Counted from the first letter of the stretch, positions 1 through 8,539 are shown. The stretch: DNA of 32,208 nucleotides from Bacteroidota bacterium (GCA_023251675.1 JAHEYJ010000018.1:1-32208), one strand, 5' to 3'. Notes: generated from the sequence alone by a model not told the origin. Program-made: numbers and translations.

Positions 1-91
1 ACCCGGAAGGTTTGTGAAAGAAACTATTTAATATCATATTTTGTAGTTGATAATGTTAATATGTTACAACGAGTTCTTTCATATTAATATA

Positions 92-99
92 TATTTTTG
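92..99 (+). promoter_or_regulatory. Candidate Bacteroidota -7 element (TATTTTTG) for phaB
   Basis: The octamer matches the Bacteroidota -7 consensus TAnnTTTG and lies about 45 bases before the phaB start codon. No convincing TTTG -33 element is visible at the expected distance, so support is only partial. Confidence 0.3.
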
Positions 100-144
100 A
101 TTTTTCTGCAATCATTATTAAATTACTATAATCCTAGATAATTT

Positions 145-912
145 ATGAGGGAGAAAAATAATAAAGTTGCGCTTGTTACCGGAGGTACCGGTGGTATGGG
201 AACAGCGATTTGCGAACGCCTCTACAGAGACGGATTTACGGTTGTGGCCAACTATGTGGATTTTACGGAGGCATTGAAATGGCGTGAGATGGCAAAGCAG
301 TGGCGCGATGATCAGCTGCAAATGGGTGTTGATGTGAAAATTGTTCAGGGCGATGTCACGGATTATAAATCGGCCTCTGTAATGATGGAAAAAATTGAAA
401 ATGAGATCGGCCCGGTGGATGTATTGGTGAACAATGCAGGCATTTCAAAGGATGCTACCATACGGAAAATGGAACCTGCGCAATGGTATGAGGTCATCAA
501 TACCAACCTGAATAGTGTTTTTATCTGCACCCGGCTCGTCATTAACAAAATGATAGAAAAGAAATGGGGGCGCATTGTCTGCATTTCCTCTGTGAACGGG
601 CATAAAGGTGCATTCGGAACCGTGAATTATTCTACCTCTAAAGCTGCTATGTATGGATTTGTAAAATCAGTTGCCATTGAAACAGTAAAGTATGGTGTTA
701 CTGCCAATACAGTTTCCCCCGGCTATACGGCCACACCTCTTCTTTCCGGAATTGCTGATGATATGATGAAGAAAATTGTTGACCAGATCCCGATGGGACG
801 CCTGGCCAAACCAACGGAGATAGCGGCGGCAGTCTCTTATCTCGTTTCCGATGAAGCCGCATTCATGACCGGCTCTGATCTTTCGATCAACGGAGGTCAG
901 TATATGTTCTGA
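145..912 (+). CDS. phaB: Acetoacetyl-CoA reductase, PhaB-type SDR
   Basis: Short-chain dehydrogenase/reductase of 255 residues, a normal length for the family. The N-terminal nucleotide-binding motif TGGTGGMG lies at residues 12-19, NNAG at 96-99, the active-site Ser at about 148-149 and the catalytic pair Tyr162/Lys166 in the context YSTSK. The region around ISSVNGHKGAFGTVNYSTSK and the ending SINGGQYMF closely resemble PhaB of polyhydroxyalkanoate makers rather than FabG. The family reduces acetoacetyl-CoA to 3-hydroxybutyryl-CoA with NADPH in the cytoplasm. A stretch of about ten extra residues near 40-62 differs from the textbook enzyme. It stands alone: the next gene is convergent, and no PHA synthase or thiolase is visible here, so a role in PHA synthesis, as opposed to fermentative 3-hydroxyacyl-CoA metabolism, is inference. 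FabG is the alternative. Confidence 0.8.
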   Translation: MREKNNKVALVTGGTGGMGTAICERLYRDGFTVVANYVDFTEALKWREMAKQWRDDQLQMGVDVKIVQGDVTDYKSASVMMEKIENEIGPVDVLVNNAGISKDATIRKMEPAQWYEVINTNLNSVFICTRLVINKMIEKKWGRIVCISSVNGHKGAFGTVNYSTSKAAMYGFVKSVAIETVKYGVTANTVSPGYTATPLLSGIADDMMKKIVDQIPMGRLAKPTEIAAAVSYLVSDEAAFMTGSDLSINGGQYMF

Positions 913-976
913 TCTGTACTCATGAATACTAGCAGGATCCTGTTCCCCTGATTTTTTGACGCTGTTTAAAATTAGT

Positions 977-2032
977 TTACAACGTTTCTTTTTTGTTCAG
1001 GAATTTATTCCTGAATGATAATGCCAGTTTCACCAGCAGGATCAGCGCCGGAACTTCCACCAGCGGTCCGATCACTCCGGCAAAAGCTTCTCCTGAATTT
1101 ATCCCGAAAACACCAATGGCGACAGCGATCGCCAGCTCAAAATTATTTCCGGCGGCGGTAAAAGCGACAGAAGCTGTCTTTGCATAATCAGCACCGGTAG
1201 ATTTTGAAAGAAAGAAACTCGCCAGGAACATAATGACAAAATAAATAACCAGGGGAACGGCGATCCTGAGCACATCCAAAGGGATCTGAATGATCATCTG
1301 GCCTTTCAGGCTGAACATCACTAAAATGGTAAAGAGCAAAGCGATGAGTGTGACAGGAGAAATAAACGGGATGTATTTTCTATTGAACCAGTCTTCTCCT
1401 TTCAGTTTGATCAGGCCGTAGCGGCTGATGATGCCGGCGGCAAACGGAATGCCAAGATAAATGGCAACACTTTCTGCAATTTCCCGAATGGTAATATTGA
1501 CCACAGAACCTTTCAAACCGAATAAAGGAAGCAATACGGAAATAAATATAAATGCATACAGGCTAAAAAATAAAACCTGGAAAATGCTGTTCAGTGCAAC
1601 TAATCCTGCTGCGTACTCACGATTGCCTTCTGCCAGCTCGTTCCAAACAATGACCATGGCGATGCAGCGGGCCAGTCCGATCAGGATGAGGCCGATCATG
1701 TAGTCGGGATGATCTCTCAGAAAAATAACGGCAAGTAAAAACATCAGAACAGGACCGATGATCCAGTTCAATACCAGCGAAATGCTGAGCACTTTAACAT
1801 CACGGAACAGCTCTCCCATTTTTTCGTACTTCACTTTTACGAGAGGGGGGTACATCATCAGTATTAAACCAATCGCTAAGGGAATATTAGTAGTGCCGTT
1901 TGAAAAAGAATTGATAAATCCGGCTGAACCCGGAATAAAATAACCCAGGCTCACCCCAGCTGCCATTGCCAGGAAGATCCAAAGTGTAAGAAACCGGTCC
2001 AAAGATTTCAGTTGCTTTGTTTTTCCCTGCAT
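977..2032 (-). CDS. acr3: ACR3-family arsenite efflux permease
   Basis: Inner-membrane protein of 351 residues with about ten hydrophobic segments, the expected size of the ACR3 branch of the BART superfamily. The hallmark fourth-helix segment [13 protein letters not shown] contains the conserved Cys needed for arsenite transport, and the segments [14 protein letters not shown] and [15 protein letters not shown] are also typical. It exports arsenite using the proton motive force. It is the last gene of a minus-strand operon, 39 bases after the ten-heme cytochrome. No arsR, arsC or arsM accompanies it, which is unusual because acr3 normally sits in an ars operon; expression from an electron-transport operon is inferred from spacing alone. 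Confidence in the family is high. Confidence 0.9.
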   Translation of the reverse strand: MQGKTKQLKSLDRFLTLWIFLAMAAGVSLGYFIPGSAGFINSFSNGTTNIPLAIGLILMMYPPLVKVKYEKMGELFRDVKVLSISLVLNWIIGPVLMFLLAVIFLRDHPDYMIGLILIGLARCIAMVIVWNELAEGNREYAAGLVALNSIFQVLFFSLYAFIFISVLLPLFGLKGSVVNITIREIAESVAIYLGIPFAAGIISRYGLIKLKGEDWFNRKYIPFISPVTLIALLFTILVMFSLKGQMIIQIPLDVLRIAVPLVIYFVIMFLASFFLSKSTGADYAKTASVAFTAAGNNFELAIAVAIGVFGINSGEAFAGVIGPLVEVPALILLVKLALSFRNKFLNKKETL

Positions 2033-2071
2033 ATGTGTTTTGTAAGATTGTTGAATTATATTGGCAAAGAA

Positions 2072-2968
2072 CTAATCATCATCATCTTCCTCATTATTAT
2101 GGTTCTCTCCTTCGCCGGAGCTTGAACCTTCATTTTTATAATGTGAACCTTCGATCTCATGTTCATTGCCACTTCTATGACAGGAAACGCAGTTGCCGAA
2201 ATTATAAATGCCTTCTTCATTATGCTTACCTGCTATTCTATTTTCAGAATGTTCATGACACCCATAGCAAGTGTACGAACGGAAATCGGAAGCGAAGTGA
2301 CAGATCTTGCATTCAGCATTGTGGTTGTTATCAAGCGCGAAATATTTTGAATGCTCAAAGGTGGATGGCTTCCATTTTTCAGTACGGTGGCATTGGATGC
2401 AATCATCGTTCAACGGATCATGGTAGGAGTCTGTGGGTTTCCGGTGACAGGAAAGGCAGTTGGTGATAGAACCCTTCAGCATTGCGTGATCAAAATTTGC
2501 AGGCTTCCAGCCGGAGGTCTGGTGGCATTGGCCGCAATCCTTGGATAATAAGGTATGAAGTGAATCTTGCCTGGAAGCATGGCAGCCGGCGCAATTTAAT
2601 TTTACCGCACGGGCAAGCGCTTCGTGAGAAAAATTCCGGATGGAGGTTCCGGGCTTGGTTCCCTCGTGATCAGTATGGCAGGAAATGCATTCTTGTCCTG
2701 CTAATTGCTGGTGGAATAAAATATTTTTCCTGTTCTTCCCCGATCGGCCAGAACTGCTGTCTGGAGAAATACCGATCTCAGAAAGTTTATGGCAGGCAAT
2801 GCATTTTTCAGAAGGGAGCCCTTTGAAGAACGTATGGCAGGCATTGCAATCATCTTTTATTTTTTTATGCCCTTCCAGCAATTCTCCCGGATTGACCATC
2901 AGGTACGGAAACTGGAACAAGGCATAAATGCAGCTCAGGATCATCAAAAGTAGGATGGATCTTTTCAT
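2072..2968 (-). CDS. Ten-heme c-type cytochrome (cytochrome c3/c7-like)
   Basis: About 298 residues. I choose the ATG at 2968 because it overlaps the stop codon of the upstream gene in an ATGA arrangement and begins with a hydrophobic export signal or membrane anchor (MKRSILLLMILSCIYALFQF). An in-frame start 84 bases upstream would run inside the neighbour. Ten CXXCH heme motifs are present: CNACH, CIACH, CISCH, CAGCH, CGQCH, CLSCH, CIQCH, CKICH, CYGCH and CVSCH, with many spare His residues that could act as distal ligands. The layout is that of class III-type multiheme electron carriers. It probably sits in the periplasm and takes electrons from the membrane cytochrome b encoded directly upstream. 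The protein ends in a low-complexity acidic tail (EEDDDD), mirrored in the first gene of the operon. Redox partner and physiological acceptor cannot be read from the sequence. Confidence 0.85.
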   Translation of the reverse strand: MKRSILLLMILSCIYALFQFPYLMVNPGELLEGHKKIKDDCNACHTFFKGLPSEKCIACHKLSEIGISPDSSSGRSGKNRKNILFHQQLAGQECISCHTDHEGTKPGTSIRNFSHEALARAVKLNCAGCHASRQDSLHTLLSKDCGQCHQTSGWKPANFDHAMLKGSITNCLSCHRKPTDSYHDPLNDDCIQCHRTEKWKPSTFEHSKYFALDNNHNAECKICHFASDFRSYTCYGCHEHSENRIAGKHNEEGIYNFGNCVSCHRSGNEHEIEGSHYKNEGSSSGEGENHNNEEDDDD

Positions 2969-3537
2969 TTGCTGAACAGAATGATTGATAAAACATGCAG
3001 CAACGCCAGTACGCCAAGGAGTAACGTGATCGGAATATGGACCGACCGCCATTCTTTCATCAGGTCAACGGTAATAGAGTCCATGTGAAGTTTGTCTTCC
3101 ACTTCATTTTCACTGAACCCTTTATTAAAGAGTTCCTTTTTCTTTTCATCCAGTGCTGATTTTGCAACAGCCAGTATGAATTTCCCGATAAATCCACTGG
3201 CCACAGCAATGATCAGCAGAAAAATAGCGAGCCAGGGTAAAAGAGCATGGAAGTGAATACCGGCATGCACCATTACCATCAAGGCGCCGATCCAGGCAAG
3301 AACTTCATGCGTTTGTAAAAGAAGTTTAGGAGAACCTAAATTTATCATCTTCCTTTTTTGCAATGAATAAATAAAGGAGATGAGGATAAGCAAGGTGCCG
3401 GTCACTCCAAAATAAAGGCCCAGAAAAACCAGCTGAAGTTTGTGGAGTATGTAATCGAACAGGAGCGTGGAGACGAAAAGAAGGCTGTACCAGATAATAT
3501 AAGGCAATACATTTTTGAAGAAAATGGATTTCGTCAT
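2965..3537 (-). CDS. Membrane diheme cytochrome b-like protein
   Basis: Integral membrane protein of 190 residues with about five hydrophobic segments. Two HX13H pairs stand out, His77/His91 and His167/His181. That is the spacing seen in ferric-reductase-like and other cytochrome b proteins where two helices hold a pair of stacked b hemes. Additional His95 and His97 follow the first pair. A charged loop (about 125-160) separates the two helices. Its stop codon overlaps the start of the ten-heme cytochrome, implying translational coupling. The likely role, inferred, is to carry electrons from the quinone pool across the membrane to that cytochrome. No FAD/NAD-binding domain is present, so it is not a complete ferric reductase. 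Alternative: cytochrome b561-like protein. Confidence 0.65.
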   Translation of the reverse strand: MTKSIFFKNVLPYIIWYSLLFVSTLLFDYILHKLQLVFLGLYFGVTGTLLILISFIYSLQKRKMINLGSPKLLLQTHEVLAWIGALMVMVHAGIHFHALLPWLAIFLLIIAVASGFIGKFILAVAKSALDEKKKELFNKGFSENEVEDKLHMDSITVDLMKEWRSVHIPITLLLGVLALLHVLSIILFSK

Positions 3538-3549
3538 TTACATGGAATA

Positions 3550-4062
3550 TTAATCATCATCATCTTTCTGTCCGTCCTGCTCACCGCCGTCTTCATTTTG
3601 CGGGTTCTGCGTTCCAGCTGCATTGTTTCTTAATTCTGAATGGTGGATCTGGCCGCCTAAATATCCGGTATTGGCCATGGTCCCAAACGTAATAGCAGAA
3701 AATAAAAGAGCCGCTGCAAGGGCATGTTTGGCATAATTTGATTGCCGGTGCATGAGGAAAAAAGAAATAAGCGCAAGCATGCCCGTCACTTCCATCAGCC
3801 AGAAGGCCAGTTCGGCTGCTTCTTCGTGTTCTTCGATCATGGGTTTGGAAATGTCGGCAATGTTTTTTACCGCATGTTCGGCAGGTTCTCCGGTGAGAAA
3901 TACCGGAATCGCGGCCAAGGCCATTATTACCAGCAGAAAGATCCCCAAAAGTTTTACCTGATGGTTTTTTGAATACATCCCACATGCGAGCAGCGCCATG
4001 CCGATCAATGACCCGAAGATCGGGAAGTGATTTAACAGAAGATGCAGATGAGTTGGGTTCAT
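3550..4062 (-). CDS. DUF2231-like small membrane protein
   Basis: 170 residues with four predicted transmembrane helices (roughly 12-30, 38-56, 84-103 and 112-130). The N-terminus contains several His residues in the context HLHLLLNHFPI, which is typical of DUF2231-type membrane proteins; those His residues could be heme or metal ligands, but this is not shown. The C-terminus is a hydrophilic tail rich in Asn, Gln and Asp ending in DDDD, closely similar in style to the acidic tail of the ten-heme cytochrome of the same operon. It is the first gene of the minus-strand operon, 12 bases ahead of the cytochrome b gene. It is likely a structural or redox subunit of the same membrane complex. The family assignment is by motif recognition only. 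Confidence 0.55.
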   Translation of the reverse strand: MNPTHLHLLLNHFPIFGSLIGMALLACGMYSKNHQVKLLGIFLLVIMALAAIPVFLTGEPAEHAVKNIADISKPMIEEHEEAAELAFWLMEVTGMLALISFFLMHRQSNYAKHALAAALLFSAITFGTMANTGYLGGQIHHSELRNNAAGTQNPQNEDGGEQDGQKDDDD

Positions 4063-4749
4063 GCGTGTTGTGGTTTAATTAGTATTTACTTTTCAAAAGC
4101 CGGTGTATGAAAGAGAAACTATTAAAACGGATTGTATTCTACAGAAGGCGTTCAGTTTTTTTTGCTGTTCATGCGTGAAAAAGATTGCACAATATTACGA
4201 TAATATTCAAATTAATTTTATTAAAAGCCCTTCGTCGAAGAAGACAATCAATGGTTTTATGTCTTATTTTATTTATTTGTGGAATATTTCATTATTGAAT
4301 ATTTCTATATGGATATTAAGGCTCTTTATCTGATTCCCCTCAACTTCCTGACTATTATTAAATACAATCCCCGATGATAATTCTCATTTGCAATACTAAG
4401 ATCATGTCACACTTTTAACATCGAAAATTGAAAGTTCTATTTTAAAATGTTCTTAAAAAATAAATAGCATGCAGGACATTGGAAGCAGTACCCAAACGCG
4501 GTTCCCAAAACCATGCTTTCATTGTGGCAACCTGATGTATTCAGAGATCCTCCAAAATGTCCTTACTTTTAAAAGCATTGCTGCATCGATTCTATGGACA
4601 AGACACGATGTAGTGGGTAACAGGATTTTTAATGCTGGCCTGCTGCTATTTTATCCATTTCTTAATAGGGCCGTTAATTCAATCTAATTTTAACCAATCT
4701 ATTATCGCCAGGAGCAAAACAGAATTTTAATCTTTTTAAAATATTTAGT
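4063..4749. other. Divergent intergenic region, 687 bases
   Basis: AT-rich spacer between the divergent cytochrome operon and the Crp/Fnr gene, which must hold promoters for both. I found no clean TAnnTTTG element. Two short open frames exist. The one at 4469-4687 contains a CFHCG motif reminiscent of the N-terminus of metal-pumping P-type ATPases, but neither has a convincing start context or family resemblance, so I do not call genes here. Confidence 0.4.
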
Positions 4750-5487
4750 ATGAAAGCTTCAACAACGCAGAATATTTTTATTAATAATAATGAATTATTA
4801 AAAAAATATTGTACACCCGGACAGAGATCCATTCTGAATGAGAACGCGATTCGTTGCACTTACAGAAGGGGGGACATGGTTTTTCATGAAAATCACCCCG
4901 CTTCTAATGTTTTTTTTGTTGAGTCAGGAAAAGTTGAGCTTTGGAAAGAAGCTTTGTACACACAAAAACAGGTTGTTCGTTTCGCGGGCGAAGGTGATCT
5001 GATGGGTTACAGGGGATCAATCCTGTCTAATTCAAATTATTATTTGTCGGCGACCGTTCTTGAAGATTCGAAGATATGTTCAGTGGATAAAACTATTATT
5101 TCAACCGTATTAAAGGAGAACACAGAATTGAATTTGAAAATAATGCTGAACTATATTAACGAATTGGAGAAAGTTGAAGATCGTTTAAAGAATATGGTAA
5201 GTATGAACGTAAGGGAAAAAGTGGCAGAGGCATTACTTCTTTTGCAAAATGCTTTAACAAGAAAGGGAGCGACAGCAGAACAAGAAGAGGGCGGGAGGGG
5301 CAAAGAGGAAATACACATACCGGTTTCCCGCCAAACGATCGCGGATGTGGCAGGAACATGCCTGGGCAGGGTTGTGAAGCAAATTGCAGAATTCCGATCG
5401 GAGGAAATACTTGCGGGCAGAGGGAAGAAAATAACATTGTTGAGGCCTGATAAGTTAGAGGAAATGGTAGCGCGCTTCCATCTCTGA
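4750..5487 (+). CDS. Crp/Fnr-family transcriptional regulator
   Basis: 245 residues. Residues about 25-130 form the cyclic-nucleotide-binding-type beta-roll (GDMVFHENHPASNVFFVESG is the recognisable core at 41-60). A dimerisation helix spans about 125-165, and a winged helix-turn-helix follows at about 193-232 (VSRQTIADVAGTCLGRVVKQI). The usual Arg/Glu cAMP-binding signature is not evident, and there is no N-terminal Cys cluster of the Fnr type, although isolated Cys21, Cys36 and Cys110 exist. The sensed signal is therefore unknown. A charged, Gly/Glu-rich insertion (171-187) precedes the DNA-binding domain. Members of this family in Bacteroidota often govern anaerobic respiration and nitrosative stress; control of the neighbouring electron-transfer genes is plausible inference, supported weakly by TGA-N6-TCA dyads near 8540 and 25744. 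Confidence 0.85.
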   Translation: MKASTTQNIFINNNELLKKYCTPGQRSILNENAIRCTYRRGDMVFHENHPASNVFFVESGKVELWKEALYTQKQVVRFAGEGDLMGYRGSILSNSNYYLSATVLEDSKICSVDKTIISTVLKENTELNLKIMLNYINELEKVEDRLKNMVSMNVREKVAEALLLLQNALTRKGATAEQEEGGRGKEEIHIPVSRQTIADVAGTCLGRVVKQIAEFRSEEILAGRGKKITLLRPDKLEEMVARFHL

Positions 5488-5637
5488 GATTGATTTAAGC
5501 AAATAACCCCGTTTTCATAATTATTTTAATTTCCGCCGTATACATCAAGTATATTTCTCGAATTATTATATGAAGTATCATTGTTTTCAAATATAATATC
5601 TGGGAATAGTTGTATTTTAACAGTCGGTTTAGAATAA

Positions 5638-5656
5638 TTGATAAATAGAATATCAA
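5638..5656. promoter_or_regulatory. Inverted repeat TTGATA-N7-TATCAA upstream of tatA
   Basis: A perfect 6-base dyad with a 7-base spacer lies 62 bases before the tatA start codon. It could be an operator for the tatA-moaA transcript. A dyad this short in AT-rich DNA may also arise by chance. Confidence 0.25.
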
Positions 5657-5718
5657 CTTATTTTTAAATAATATTCGGAACAAATTGTCTGATGACCTAA
5701 TCTGTAATACGATAATAT

Positions 5719-5910
5719 ATGCTTACATCTATTTTGATCGGAATCTTAGGAACACAGGAGATTATCCTCATTGCCGTTGTTGTGATCTTGCTTTTCGGCG
5801 GAAAGAAAGTCCCTGAGTTGATGAAAGGTCTCGGAAAAGGGATCCATGAGTTTAATAAAGCAAAGGAGGGAATATCGCAGGAAACCCGGGAGCTTATTAA
5901 AAAAGATTAA
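5719..5910 (+). CDS. tatA: Twin-arginine translocase subunit TatA/E
   Basis: 63 residues with the standard TatA plan: a short N-terminal transmembrane helix (about 8-25, [20 protein letters not shown]), the [20 protein letters not shown] hinge and amphipathic helix, and a charged tail. TatA multimers form the pore that exports folded, cofactor-loaded proteins. It lies one base before the moaA start and is presumably co-transcribed with it. The pairing fits the context: two Tat-signal iron-sulfur proteins are encoded 3-6 kb downstream and moaA provides molybdenum cofactor. TatC is not in the window. TatA and TatB-like paralogues cannot be separated at this length with certainty. Confidence 0.88.
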   Translation: MLTSILIGILGTQEIILIAVVVILLFGGKKVPELMKGLGKGIHEFNKAKEGISQETRELIKKD

Positions 5911-5911
5911 G

Positions 5912-6895
5912 ATGCTTACCGATCGTTTTGGACGTACGCACGATTACTTACGCATTTCATTGACCGATAAGTGCAATCTTCGTTGTTCGTATTGCATGCC
6001 TTATGATCTGCCAAAGGGATTTTATGCCAATGCGCCCAAAATGAGTGCCGTCGAAATTGACAGCATTGTTTCCGTGTTTGTAAAACTTGGAATCAAAAAG
6101 GTAAGGCTTACAGGGGGAGAACCATTGATAAGAAGGGATTTTCGTGATATCATCCATCTTCTTTCGAAATATCCAGTAGAACTCGTAGTAACTACGAATG
6201 GAATTTATTTAGATGAGTTCATAGATGATTTCAAGAAAAATGGAATTAGATCTGTGAATGTAAGCCTGGATACGCTCAGCAAATCAAAATTCTTTGAGAT
6301 CACCAAAAGGGATTACTTTGATCGGATAATGAAAAATATTCATCTTTTGCTGGTGAATGATTTTCAGGTCAAAGTGAACATAGTATTGATGAAGAATATA
6401 AATGATAACGAAATTCTTGACTTTGTTGCATGGACAAAAGATATTCCATTGCATCTTCGGTTTATTGAATTCATGCCTTTTAATGGAAACAGATGGGAGA
6501 AAGAAAAAATTGTCGTACAGGACGAGGCGCTTGAAAAAATAAAAGAGTGTTATAAAGTAATAAAGCTGAAGGATGAATTGCAGGATACTGCCAAAAAGTA
6601 TAAGATATCAGAACATGCGGGTACATTTGCTTTTATCAGCACGGTGTCACAGCCATTTTGCAGTGGCTGCAACCGGATCAGGCTTACTTCGGATGGAAAA
6701 TTGCGTAATTGCCTTTTTTCACAATCAGAAATAGAAATTCTTGGCCCGCTCAGGAAGGGGGAAAATATAATCCCGTTAATTCAAAACTCTGTCAAAAGGA
6801 AAGAATTAATGTTGGGAGGTCAAAGGGATTTTGATGCTGTTGTGCCTGGTCTTGAGTCTGACACGGAAAGGGCCATGGTAAGTATTGGCGGGTAA
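5912..6895 (+). CDS. moaA: GTP 3',8-cyclase MoaA (molybdenum cofactor synthesis)
   Basis: 327 residues from the ATG immediately after the tatA stop; an upstream in-frame start would lie inside tatA. It is a radical-SAM enzyme with the CX3CX2C motif at Cys21, Cys25 and Cys28 (CNLRCSYCMP) and the second, C-terminal cluster motif CX2CX13C at Cys250, Cys253 and Cys267. It ends in the conserved Gly-Gly (MVSIGG) needed for activity. With MoaC it converts GTP to cyclic pyranopterin monophosphate, the first step of molybdenum cofactor synthesis, in the cytoplasm. No other moa, moe or mob gene is adjacent. The nearby diheme cytochrome and Tat/iron-sulfur genes suggest that a molybdoenzyme is used by this organism, although none is encoded here. 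Confidence 0.93.
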   Translation: MLTDRFGRTHDYLRISLTDKCNLRCSYCMPYDLPKGFYANAPKMSAVEIDSIVSVFVKLGIKKVRLTGGEPLIRRDFRDIIHLLSKYPVELVVTTNGIYLDEFIDDFKKNGIRSVNVSLDTLSKSKFFEITKRDYFDRIMKNIHLLLVNDFQVKVNIVLMKNINDNEILDFVAWTKDIPLHLRFIEFMPFNGNRWEKEKIVVQDEALEKIKECYKVIKLKDELQDTAKKYKISEHAGTFAFISTVSQPFCSGCNRIRLTSDGKLRNCLFSQSEIEILGPLRKGENIIPLIQNSVKRKELMLGGQRDFDAVVPGLESDTERAMVSIGG

Positions 6896-6989
6896 TCACA
6901 TGCTACGGGTTTAAGTATGTATCATAAGAGATAGAAATGTTTATTTTTGGTCTTCGGAATCAAAAGGCTGAATTGAAAAATTGTATTTT

Positions 6990-7625
6990 ATGAAAACGAT
7001 AAAGAAGGTTATTGCCATTTGTATTTTACTATGCGCATTCATTTTAGTATTCAGTTGCGGATCTTCGGACAGCAGTACCAAGCCAAATGAGGTATCGGAA
7101 AAAAGGGATTCGGTTTATACCGGAGCAGAACTCTTCAGGCTTAATTGCGCAGGGTGCCACGGATTGAACAGGGAAGGAAATCCACCCAATTTTCCTCCGC
7201 TTATCTATGTAAAAGAGAAGATGTCAAAAGATCAGATCCATAGCCAGGTGCTTCATGGAAAAGGATTGATGCACTCTCTTGCTCATCTCTCTGACAGCGA
7301 AGTAAATGCCATTATTGCTTATCTGTTCAATGAAGCGGAGCAGCAAAAGGTCAGTGAGAATTATTCGTCCGAAATTCTTGGGAAGAATATTGTAATGAGC
7401 AATTGCGTAACCTGTCACCGCCTCTCGGAGAAAGATTCTTTACCCGCAGATGCCAAGAAATTATGCCCTTTAGTAGAACCTTCTGCTCTTCAGACAGGTG
7501 CCAAAAAACTTAATAAGGAACAGTTTCTTCTCATTCTTAAAACAGGACCATGCTACATGCCTTCCTTTGATTATTTGAACAAAAACGATAAGGAAGCAAT
7601 CTGGTCCTATCTGAGAACCATTTGA
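6990..7625 (+). CDS. Diheme cytochrome c lipoprotein
   Basis: About 211 residues from the ATG at 6990; a TTG nine bases upstream is a weaker start. A lipoprotein signal ends at LVFSC with lipidated Cys23. Two class I cytochrome c domains follow. The first has CAGCH at 53-57 and a candidate distal Met94 in GKGLMHSLAHL. The second has CVTCH at 139-143 and Met190 in the PCYMPSF context. The second domain is degenerate between motif and ligand. It is likely a membrane-tethered periplasmic electron shuttle. The gene stands alone, about 95 bases after moaA and 170 bases before a pseudogene, and could serve the iron-sulfur/NrfD modules downstream. Partner is unknown. Confidence 0.8.
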   Translation: MKTIKKVIAICILLCAFILVFSCGSSDSSTKPNEVSEKRDSVYTGAELFRLNCAGCHGLNREGNPPNFPPLIYVKEKMSKDQIHSQVLHGKGLMHSLAHLSDSEVNAIIAYLFNEAEQQKVSENYSSEILGKNIVMSNCVTCHRLSEKDSLPADAKKLCPLVEPSALQTGAKKLNKEQFLLILKTGPCYMPSFDYLNKNDKEAIWSYLRTI

Positions 7626-7792
7626 TTTTGTTGATTCTTTAAGTTGCTCTGAGTGCATTCCTGCATAGCTAATGCCATTCTTTGAATATTCTGTTTGGTA
7701 TTATTTATCATATTCCTAATTTATTCATGCCTGATATTTTGCAAATTATTATTTAGTATTTACCTTTAACACATCCCAATAAATTAAATCTT

Positions 7793-8304
7793 ATGGGAAA
7801 ATTTACAAAGCTATTTATACTATTTATTTTCCTGGGCATTGTGCTTTCACTTCACGCCCAAACACTCACCAGTAAACAACAGCAAACGGTAACCAATGGT
7901 ACAGAGCCGGAACAGGAACAATAACAAGTGAAACCGGTATTGCTTTTTCGCCAACTCCAAGCGGAAACTTTTACGTGATAATTACGGATGGTAATGGGTG
8001 CAGTTCTGATACATCAAATATGATTTCATTTATTTATAACAGCATAAATGAAATTAATACGAAAACATTTTCTATATATCCTAATCCAAGCGATGGTGAT
8101 TTTAATATTGATTTAAATGCTAGCTCAAATGTAAAATCAACTATAGAAATTTATGATGTTTTAGGAACTCTTTTGTTCAATGAGCACTTCAAAGGGAGAT
8201 CCATTAAAGTTAATTCTGAGAATTATAAAAGTGGCATGTATTTTATTAAAGTATCAGGCGAAATGAACTCTCAGGTACAAAAAATTATTGTGAAGAAAAA
8301 ATAA
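7793..8304 (+). pseudogene. Remnant of a T9SS-secreted protein
   Basis: A good signal peptide opens at 7793 (MGKFTKLFILFIFLGIVLSL, then HAQ) but its frame stops at 7922-7924. In a different frame, from about 7876, the sequence reads as the end of an Ig-like repeat (ANGNQWYRAGTGTITSETG, then FYVIITDGNGC). It continues without interruption into a T9SS type A sorting domain (FSIYPNPSDGDF... GMYFIKVSGE...) ending at 8304. The two halves are what one expects of a large secreted surface protein, with most of the middle deleted and the join out of frame. An in-frame ATG at 7975 could give a 109-residue product, but it would lack a signal peptide. I therefore regard the locus as a decayed gene. A programmed frameshift is a less likely alternative. 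Confidence 0.65.
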
Positions 8305-8407
8305 TCATCATCATTTCGCAGTAAGCGTCTTTTATGGGGAGGATTCCAATAGTTGAATTCTCGCAAAGCCAATATCTTCTTACATTTTTTTATAATTATT
8401 ATAATAT

Positions 8408-8430
8408 TATTTATTTCTAAGAAATAAATA
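8408..8430. terminator. AT-rich hairpin, possible terminator
   Basis: A perfect 10-bp inverted repeat with a 3-base loop lies about 100 bases after the T9SS remnant. The stem is almost entirely A/T and no U-run follows, so a terminator function is uncertain. Confidence 0.25.
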
Positions 8431-8539
8431 TTGATTTACAATTCCTTTCAAGCCTCTTCAAAAAATTATTTTTTATTTTTCTTGATAATTTGAATTTGTT
8501 TGGCATATTTCAAATGTCGACGAAAAAGTACTCCCAAAC

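Noticed and set aside
4103-4333. A 76-residue open frame in the divergent intergenic region
   Set aside because: Low-complexity AT-rich translation with no family resemblance and no good start context; likely chance in an AT-rich spacer.
4469-4687. A 72-residue open frame containing CFHCG, resembling the N-terminus of copper P-type ATPases such as CcoI
   Set aside because: Only the five-residue motif matches; the rest does not continue as that family, so neither a gene nor a pseudogene can be supported.
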